The notes under the pieces: generated by a model
Told to the model about the DNA's origin: nothing
The model's database searches: none
Seen by the model: only the letters and a program-made list of their open reading frames with translations
From: Micromonospora globbae
GTDB taxonomy: Bacteria > Actinomycetota > Actinomycetes > Mycobacteriales > Micromonosporaceae
Reading direction: 5' to 3'
DNA length: 48,065 nucleotides
NCBI RefSeq assembly: GCF_003610785.1
Contig: NZ_RAQQ01000032.1
Location: forward strand, 1-48,065
In this document: piece after piece, positions 44,214-48,065 of the stretch
How the letters are laid out: each line of letters starts with the position of its first letter
Position numbering within the stretch: position 1 is the stretch's first letter
Made by a program: the position numbers and the translations under genes

Positions 44214-44245
44214 AGCCCCTGCCGATCCCGGCAGGAGCAAGGGCT
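44214..44245 (-). terminator. intrinsic terminator, leftward
   Basis: CCTGCCG-ATCC-CGGCAGG stem, with AGCCC/GGGCT outside; on the minus strand it is followed by TTTTTGC. It lies after the zinc-ribbon gene and before the 439-residue gene. Confidence 0.75.
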
Positions 44246-44270
44246 GTTTGGTTGGTTGGCTAGTTAGGTC

Positions 44271-44486
44271 TTACGCGCCAATATGGCGTCTAGTTTCCGG
44301 CAGTCTGAGTCCAGGTCGCGGAGCGCAACCTAGAACCTGTTCGTATCTCTCAGCCGTACGGCAAGAGAGGCACATTTCGGTATCTCGACTCCCGTTGTCT
44401 TTGTCTACGTACGCGTAATGATAGATGTGTAGACGTTCCTTGCATCGGCTACAAGTCACAAAGTCATTGACAAAGTTTTCAGACAT
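44271..44486 (-). CDS. small zinc-ribbon protein
   Basis: 71 residues from ATG 44486 behind AAGGAGGAAAAC. Two CxxC pairs (CSRC at about 12-15 and CLSC at about 39-42) form a probable zinc ribbon, with HIYHYAYVDKDNGSRDTEM between. The start overlaps the stop of the HTH gene by one base (TAATG), so the two are coupled. Role unknown; small phage regulators often look like this. Confidence 0.75.
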   Translation of the reverse strand: MSENFVNDFVTCSRCKERLHIYHYAYVDKDNGSRDTEMCLSCRTAERYEQVLGCAPRPGLRLPETRRHIGA

Positions 44487-44647
44487 TAGTTTTCCTCCTT
44501 GATATTTGCCCAACTGACCCTGCGCTTAATACGGCTAATCTGCATCTGCGAAACTCCATACTCGGCAGCAAGGTCTACCTGTCTTTCACCAGCCGCAAGT
44601 CTGCGGCGGATTGCTAGGACTTCTTCCTGTGATAGTTTTCCGTACAT
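44486..44647 (-). CDS. small helix-turn-helix protein
   Basis: 53 residues from ATG 44647 behind TTTGGAGAAATA. The HTH is LSQEEVLAIRRRLAAGERQVDLAAEYGVSQMQISRIKRRVSW, like the short DNA-binding modules common in actinophages. It is first of the leftward genes, so a phage repressor, a Cro-like protein or an excision factor is possible; the sequence does not decide. Promoter candidates TATTAAT and an upstream CRP-like palindrome lie just before it. Confidence 0.78.
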   Translation of the reverse strand: MYGKLSQEEVLAIRRRLAAGERQVDLAAEYGVSQMQISRIKRRVSWANIKEEN

Positions 44648-44741
44648 TATTTCTCCAAACTTTGCTTGCAAGCTGACGGCTCCCTGTTGGGTGCCTTCAC
44701 CTTATTAATAGCGTCCTAACGTTTACACCCAGGATTAAACC

Positions 44742-44757
44742 TGTGACCCATGTCACA
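44742..44757. promoter_or_regulatory. CRP-like palindrome upstream of the leftward promoter
   Basis: TGTGACCCATGTCACA: TGTGA and TCACA with a six-base spacer is the exact core of CRP/GlxR-type sites and also fits GTG(N)6GNCAC, remembered as the Streptomyces Crp motif. It lies about 35 bp upstream of TATTAAT on the minus strand, which would be the -10 of the leftward genes. Confidence 0.5.
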
Positions 44758-45404
44758 ACCAATACCGGCATTGTTGGCCTGACCAGGCAAGATACCGTCG
44801 TTATCATTTCGTTACCAAAAAAGTTGGGCCACTGGCCCGAAAACCCTCAAATGTCGAGTCTTAAAGAAGTAGAGAGATAAAGATATACCCTCCCCCCAAA
44901 GGGAGGGTATGAATAAAGGTTTAAGGATAAGTCTATTCTCATCCCGTACAAAGGTACGGTAGAAGAATCTCCTATAGTTTTCCTGGATAGTTAGTCCAAG
45001 AGTCCAGGGATTCTCTCCCTGGACGATTATCTAAGATAAGAATTGCTAGATAATTATGCTCAATCCTTGTCAGGATTTCGCAGGGGTCTAGGTCTTTCAT
45101 TCTTGACCGATACTTCAGGGCTACGCCCGTTCCGTATCGTCCTCATTCTTGACCGGTATAGGGAAGCTCTGCTTCCCCTGGGTTGTCCCCAAATCTTTGA
45201 CCGGTGCCAGGAGCACACCGCGTGTGCGACGGCTGGAAAAAAGTTTGAACTTTCTTTGCCGTACCGGCCGGAAACGGCCGATAGTCGAGTCTTATATAGG
45301 TAGAGGCATGGTTGGTTCCCGTGCTTTCTGTTCGTTGGCTAGTTCATGAGGCAGGCCGGATGGTTGCCGGCCCTGCTTCCTAGCCCATCAAAAACATAGT
45401 CTTC

Positions 45405-45424
45405 CCTGCCGAATGGCAGGTTTT
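45405..45424 (+). terminator. intrinsic terminator
   Basis: CCTGCC-GAAT-GGCAGG followed by TTTT. Confidence 0.75.
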
Positions 45425-45573
45425 AAGAGAAGCTGACAATATCCATCTTCGGCACTCTCTTACTTCAAGGGCAGCCTCGGTTGCCCTCCTTAATCTCCCT
45501 GCTACACGCCGCAGCAGGGTTGACCCTCTATTAGCACCAGAGGGTAACTCGTAATGTCATGTATGCGGGATCA

Positions 45574-45604
45574 GGGCCGGTTCTTTCCATAGCCGGCCCT
45601 TTTC
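45574..45604 (+). terminator. intrinsic terminator
   Basis: GGGCCGG and CCGGCCC (12-base loop) followed by TTTTCC. Confidence 0.8.
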
Positions 45605-45658
45605 CGTTTCTCAGACTTTTCTCTAGTCCTCTTGGCTCACGCATGAGTCCCATAGACC

Positions 45659-45702
45659 GGAGGCCAGCAAATATGGGGCTCGCTGGCCTCCCCTTTTCTT
45701 TT
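45659..45702 (+). terminator. intrinsic terminator just before an unknown gene
   Basis: GGAGGCCAGC and GCTGGCCTCC (10 perfect pairs) followed by CCTTTTCTTTTCC. It ends about 28 bases before the ATG at 45730, so the gene either has its own promoter inside this gap or is read through by antitermination. Confidence 0.85.
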
Positions 45703-45729
45703 CCTCTGACACCCCCAAGGAGATACACC

Positions 45730-46128
45730 ATGAGAGAGCGAGTAGACCTGTCTCTATTCTCGGAAAGAGACGAGAGATATCAGGTGCTTTACCTTGCCGA
45801 TCTCGGAAACACAATTGTTGAGATTGGGCACACTGATAATGTCAAGGGGACCATGTACAGGTATGTCTATACCGAAGATGGTTGCGAGGCTATCTGGCTC
45901 TCTCAGAGTTTCGATGCCAACCCCACGACCGTTGATCCTCGGCTGCCGGCAGAGTTGCAGTCAGGTATTCCGGATTGGGAATGGGCATACTGCCAGCTTT
46001 TAGACCTCGCCAACCGCGCTGCGGTCAAGATGACGGAATCCAGATTTGTCGGTCTGTCCCTTGACGTCTACAAAGCCTATGCAAGGCAGATCAACATTCC
46101 GTCGTATAAAACATACATCCTTAGCTGA
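45730..46128 (+). CDS. unknown phage protein
   Basis: 132 residues, ATG 45730 behind AAGGAGAT (strong site). Soluble, with no signal peptide. Begins MRERVDLSLFSERDERYQVLYLADLGNTIVEIGHTDN and ends QINIPSYKTYILS; no recognised motif. First rightward gene after the hairpin-rich region; an early function is plausible from position only. Confidence 0.7.
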   Translation: MRERVDLSLFSERDERYQVLYLADLGNTIVEIGHTDNVKGTMYRYVYTEDGCEAIWLSQSFDANPTTVDPRLPAELQSGIPDWEWAYCQLLDLANRAAVKMTESRFVGLSLDVYKAYARQINIPSYKTYILS

Positions 46129-46654
46129 AGGGAGGCACTCCCCATCCATCCTAGTGTCCAGCTAGACCAGGAGCACAGCAGGATCTAGGACGTAGAACGC
46201 GCTGAGAGCGCCTGTAAGCCTCTAACGGCTTGTCTTACGTGTCTCTCCATACCTCAGACCTTCCCAGGCCGTCTGACACTATCTCAGCAGGAATCAGCAG
46301 ACATATAGCACAGACAACCATCATGGATTTACATGCACATGATTTATTGCCTGTCTGTCTGTGCTTATTCTTTCGTTGCATTCTTTCGTCATCCATCGTT
46401 GCACCTTCTTTGGTGCTGATCTGATTCAGAAGGATTTGTTTATGCGTACGAACAATGGATGATCTTAGGCTGAATGCGAATGCATAATTATGCATTGATC
46501 TTGAAGGGGGTAGGGGGTATACCCGATGATCATTTGGGGTAGACCGGTAGAGGGGCTGGGCTTAAGCTTCTGCCCGGTCTAGAAAGTTTTTTGATATCCA
46601 GCCCTATACGGGATTCCTGCATAAATATGCACAACAAAAAGGAGGTGAAACCAT
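46129..46654. other. 526-bp largely non-coding region before terS
   Basis: Holds a perfect 18-bp palindrome AATGCATAATTATGCATT (46479-46496), TGCATA-AA-TATGCA (46618-46631), GCGCT-GAG-AGCGC (46199-46211), AAGCC/GGCTT (46216-46231) and a stem TAGACCGG/CCGGTCTA (46540-46581) with a T-run shortly after. A weak minus-strand ORF (46235-46396) overlaps. AT-rich for this window. Confidence 0.6.
46235..46396 (-). CDS. doubtful small membrane ORF
   Basis: 53 residues from ATG 46396 with AAGGTG upstream; contains a possible helix (SMMVVCAICLLIPAEIV) after a basic N-terminal half. The strand is opposite to its neighbours and there is no family support. Listed because the site and helix are present. Confidence 0.25.
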   Translation of the reverse strand: MDDERMQRKNKHRQTGNKSCACKSMMVVCAICLLIPAEIVSDGLGRSEVWRDT

Positions 46655-47086
46655 ATGGCTCTGACCAGACCTGCAAAAGACACCGGAAATGCACACAGAA
46701 AGCCGGCATTTGAAACCACGTTCTTAGCCCGTAGGGACGGGACTCTGATTGGTCCCGAGCTACCGGATTGCCAGGAATGGAACCAGCAGGCTAGAGACTG
46801 GTATGACATGTGGCGACGCTCAGAAATCGCCACCATGCTTGAGCCTTCGGACTGGTTCCATCTTCAGAATGTTGCGGTTTTGGTTGATCTTTTCTGGTCG
46901 CCTGACGTTAGACCGTCATCCAAGGTAGCTATTCATGCTGAGATCAGAAAGTGTGAAGCCGGCTACGGCGCAACCTACTTTGACCGGCTAGTACGACGTA
47001 TTAAGTTTGTTGAGTCTAAGGAACCTTCTACCTCAGCGCCGGCTAAGAAGGTTGATTACTCGTTCCTAGAGGCCGACGCTGCATAG
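46655..47086 (+). CDS. terS: phage terminase small subunit
   Basis: 143 residues, ATG 46655 behind a perfect AAAGGAGGTGA. The pattern WNQQARDWYDMWRRSEIATMLEPSDWFHLQNVAVLVDLFW followed by AEIRKCEAGYGATYFDRLVRRIKF is that of actinophage small terminases (phiC31-like): the WY-MW segment, the SDW-L-(x)-LV helix and the LGAT-DR-R motif. It recognises phage DNA for packaging. The last codons EADAA and stop lie inside the first unit of a tandem hairpin array. No large terminase follows within the window. Confidence 0.8.
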   Translation: MALTRPAKDTGNAHRKPAFETTFLARRDGTLIGPELPDCQEWNQQARDWYDMWRRSEIATMLEPSDWFHLQNVAVLVDLFWSPDVRPSSKVAIHAEIRKCEAGYGATYFDRLVRRIKFVESKEPSTSAPAKKVDYSFLEADAA

Positions 47087-47226
47087 CGTCGTATCTAGCC
47101 GACGCTGCATAGCGTCGTATCTAGCCGACGCTGCATAGCGTCGTATCTAGCCGACGCTGCATAGCGTCGTATCTAGCCGACGCTGCATAGCGTCGTATCT
47201 AGCCGACGCTGCATAGCGTCGTATCG
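47072..47226 (+). repeat. six-copy 26-bp tandem hairpin array
   Basis: Units start at 47072, 47098, 47124, 47150, 47176 and 47202. Each contains GACGCT-GCAT-AGCGTC (6-bp stem, 4-base loop) followed by GTATCTAGCC. Copies 1-5 are identical and copy 6 is identical up to its last bases. The terS stop codon TAG is in the hairpin of copy 1. Confidence 0.95.
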
Positions 47227-47275
47227 CGTGATGAAAGACCCCTATGAGACACAGTAATGCAAGGAGTTTTGAGCA

Positions 47276-47518
47276 ATGCGTTTTATTCACTTCCGCTGTG
47301 CGGATTCACATAAGCAGGTTGCGCCGGTACTAGGCGTAGACAATAAGACTTTTGCAGACCTAACAGTCGATATTTTTACCGGTCCGCTAATGCGCGGCAA
47401 GGTCGCCGGTCTGCTCGAAGGTGTCAACAAGGTTGAAGTAGGCGAGTCAGAATCCCCGCTTGATCCTGACAGCATTACCACATGGGTAAGCCTTCCCGAC
47501 AGATTTTGGCGCGGCTAA
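47276..47518 (+). CDS. small unknown phage protein
   Basis: 80 residues, ATG 47276 behind AAGGAGTTTTGAGCA. Soluble, begins MRFIHFRCADSHKQVAPVLGVDNKTFADLTVDIF. No recognised motif; the strong ribosome site supports it. Confidence 0.6.
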   Translation: MRFIHFRCADSHKQVAPVLGVDNKTFADLTVDIFTGPLMRGKVAGLLEGVNKVEVGESESPLDPDSITTWVSLPDRFWRG

Positions 47519-47896
47519 TCCCGCCAAAGGTACTGGCTCATTTCCTCGGGCAAGACGCATAGCGTCTTTAGCCTTCAGCGCTGTAGACAGCCTTCCTGGT
47601 CCTGGTGGCCGATAGAGACGTTAGCCAGAAACCCCGTAGTTTTCCTCTCCTTACCGTCGAGAGGGATACGGCACACACTGTGCCCTCTTATAGCGACGGC
47701 TGGTCCGCGCTTCTTTCCGACCTTGCACGGGATCTAACGCCATTACGGCTAAACCGCGTAGCGGTTTCTAAAGCCGTAGGCTTGCTACCGGAGTAGATCC
47801 CTGGTCAAAAAACGTGCCTAGAGATTGAGTCTCATATTAGGCAATCCCTGGTGGATTAGTTCGCAACTTTCTACTAATCCGAAAGGGGATAAGTAA
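47519..47896. other. 378-bp gap with many 3-base-loop hairpins
   Basis: Hairpins: AAGACGC-ATA-GCGTCTT (47552-47568), GCTGT-AG-ACAGC (47580-47591), GGCACA-CAC-TGTGCC (47670-47684), AAACCGC-GTA-GCGGTTT (47751-47767), AAGCC-GTA-GGCTT (47771-47783). A GTG-initiated 63-codon frame at 47605-47796 has no ribosome site and spans these hairpins, so I do not call it a gene. Confidence 0.7.
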
Positions 47897-47959
47897 ATGG
47901 CTTATCTTGGAAACAACGACATTATTAGTCGTGCAAATAATGAGCCATTTTCATCGTGA
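47897..47959 (+). pseudogene. phage ORF that ends abruptly at a composition break
   Basis: ATG 47897 behind GAAAGGGGATAAGTAA opens a 20-residue peptide MAYLGNNDIISRANNEPFSS and stops exactly where the sequence becomes GC-rich. This looks like the 5' end of a longer phage gene cut by an insertion or rearrangement. Full-length identity unknown. Confidence 0.5.
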
Positions 47960-48065
47960 TCAAGGGCGGTTGAGCAGGCAGGCGAGCGTGGCGTGTCGCT
48001 GCTCCGGATAGGACGAAGCTCCCGGTAGGACAGCAGTCGACCAAGACGCACTGCCCAGCACGGGA
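47960..48065 (-). other. GC-rich terminal segment, possible end of an IS or host DNA
   Basis: About 105 bases of clearly higher GC. On the minus strand a frame is open from the window edge to a TGA at 47960-47962, ending QRHATLACLLNRP; other frames are open too. It does not encode the missing pullulanase half. An insertion sequence end is the likeliest reading, unproven. Confidence 0.35.

Larger units (their letters stand above)
44708..45729. other. about 1 kb of non-coding DNA rich in hairpins
   Basis: No supported gene. At least twelve perfect inverted repeats: 44885-44910 (10 bp), 44944-44959, 45002-45024 (9 bp), 45026-45054, 45118-45128, 45161-45177, 45213-45227, 45265-45280 (GAAA tetraloop), 45405-45420, 45497-45519, 45523-45545, 45574-45599, 45659-45691. 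TTGACCG occurs three times (45103, 45149, 45197), each followed 12-16 bases later by a 3-base-loop hairpin. GTCGAGTCTTA occurs at 44853 and 45284. Possible small RNAs, operators or antitermination sites. Confidence 0.75.
41150..47962. mobile_element. integrated phage-like element or phage satellite
   Basis: GC content and codon use shift at about 41.17 kb and back at about 47.96 kb. Contents: large serine integrase at the edge, leftward regulatory genes, hairpin-rich non-coding DNA, rightward small genes and a terminase small subunit. No capsid, portal or large terminase is in the window. Whether it continues beyond 47.96 kb is open. Confidence 0.8.

Noticed and set aside
45043..45303. 86-codon plus-strand ORF
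   Set aside because: Covers the TTGACCG/hairpin units and has no ribosome site.
44708..46654. tRNA genes in the phage non-coding regions
   Set aside because: Several stems were checked for a cloverleaf and a T-arm GTTCGA-type box; none was found.
47072..47226. CRISPR array
   Set aside because: The 26-bp units are contiguous with no spacers, and no cas genes are near.
47605..47796. 63-codon plus-strand ORF in the phage element
   Set aside because: No Shine-Dalgarno, GTG start, and its sequence is largely made of short hairpins; more likely non-coding.
47960..48065. 5' half of the pullulanase gene at the element's far end
   Set aside because: None of the three minus-strand frames resembles the segment that should precede SGDWFN, and no core shared with 41140-41190 is visible.

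Overview
The window is high-GC actinomycete DNA. Gene content and style (very GC-rich third codon positions, GTG starts, a fabG-inhA-type fabI-ferrochelatase cluster, MoxR/DUF58/VWA genes, an AA10 LPMO with CBM2) point to Micromonosporaceae, probably Micromonospora or a relative. That placement is inference from style, not from a marker gene. From about 41.17 kb the base composition drops to roughly half GC and codon use changes. This right end is an integrated phage-like element.

Host part, left to right. A partial gene lies at the left edge, then a membrane protein, an NfeD/SPFH pair, a secreted-type serine hydrolase fold protein, DUF3097, a conserved hypothetical and a NagD-like HAD phosphatase. 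Next come the fatty-acid/haem cluster fabG-fabI-cpfC (same order as mabA-inhA-hemZ of mycobacteria), a NarL-type two-component system, an alpha/beta hydrolase with an acyltransferase-3, and an odd leader-like region with a Shine-Dalgarno-masking hairpin and a 26-residue membrane peptide (14.07-14.49 kb). A MoxR-DUF58-VWA operon, a small zinc-binding-like protein and two bacterial-PH-domain membrane proteins follow. Then a PAP2-type membrane enzyme, a thioesterase/MBL hydrolase pair, a divergent MarR/MFS efflux pair with a visible palindromic operator, a PfkB sugar kinase and a SnoaL-like protein.

26.4-31.4 kb encodes a three-subunit molybdenum hydroxylase of the PaoABC (YagTSR) type with a divergent XdhC/PaoD-like maturation factor. 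31.7-40.6 kb holds a copper LPMO, an asparagine synthetase, a proline aminopeptidase and two tandem paralogous secreted beta-helix proteins. The paralogs share a structured 5' leader: two hairpins plus invariant blocks at fixed spacing, one hairpin differing in sequence but keeping its pairing.

40.6-48.07 kb: the 3' part of a pullulanase gene is cut off next to a large serine integrase, so the element sits inside pulA. The element carries the integrase, a leftward operon (HTH protein, zinc-ribbon protein) followed by a 439-residue protein, about 1 kb of hairpin-rich non-coding DNA, an unknown rightward gene, a terminase small subunit, a six-copy 26-bp hairpin array starting in the terminase gene's stop codon, and two more small ORFs. 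At about 47.96 kb composition turns GC-rich again and a phage-like ORF ends abruptly. This may be an IS insertion, a rearrangement or the element's edge. Either a prophage running out of the window or a small TerS-carrying phage satellite fits what is visible.
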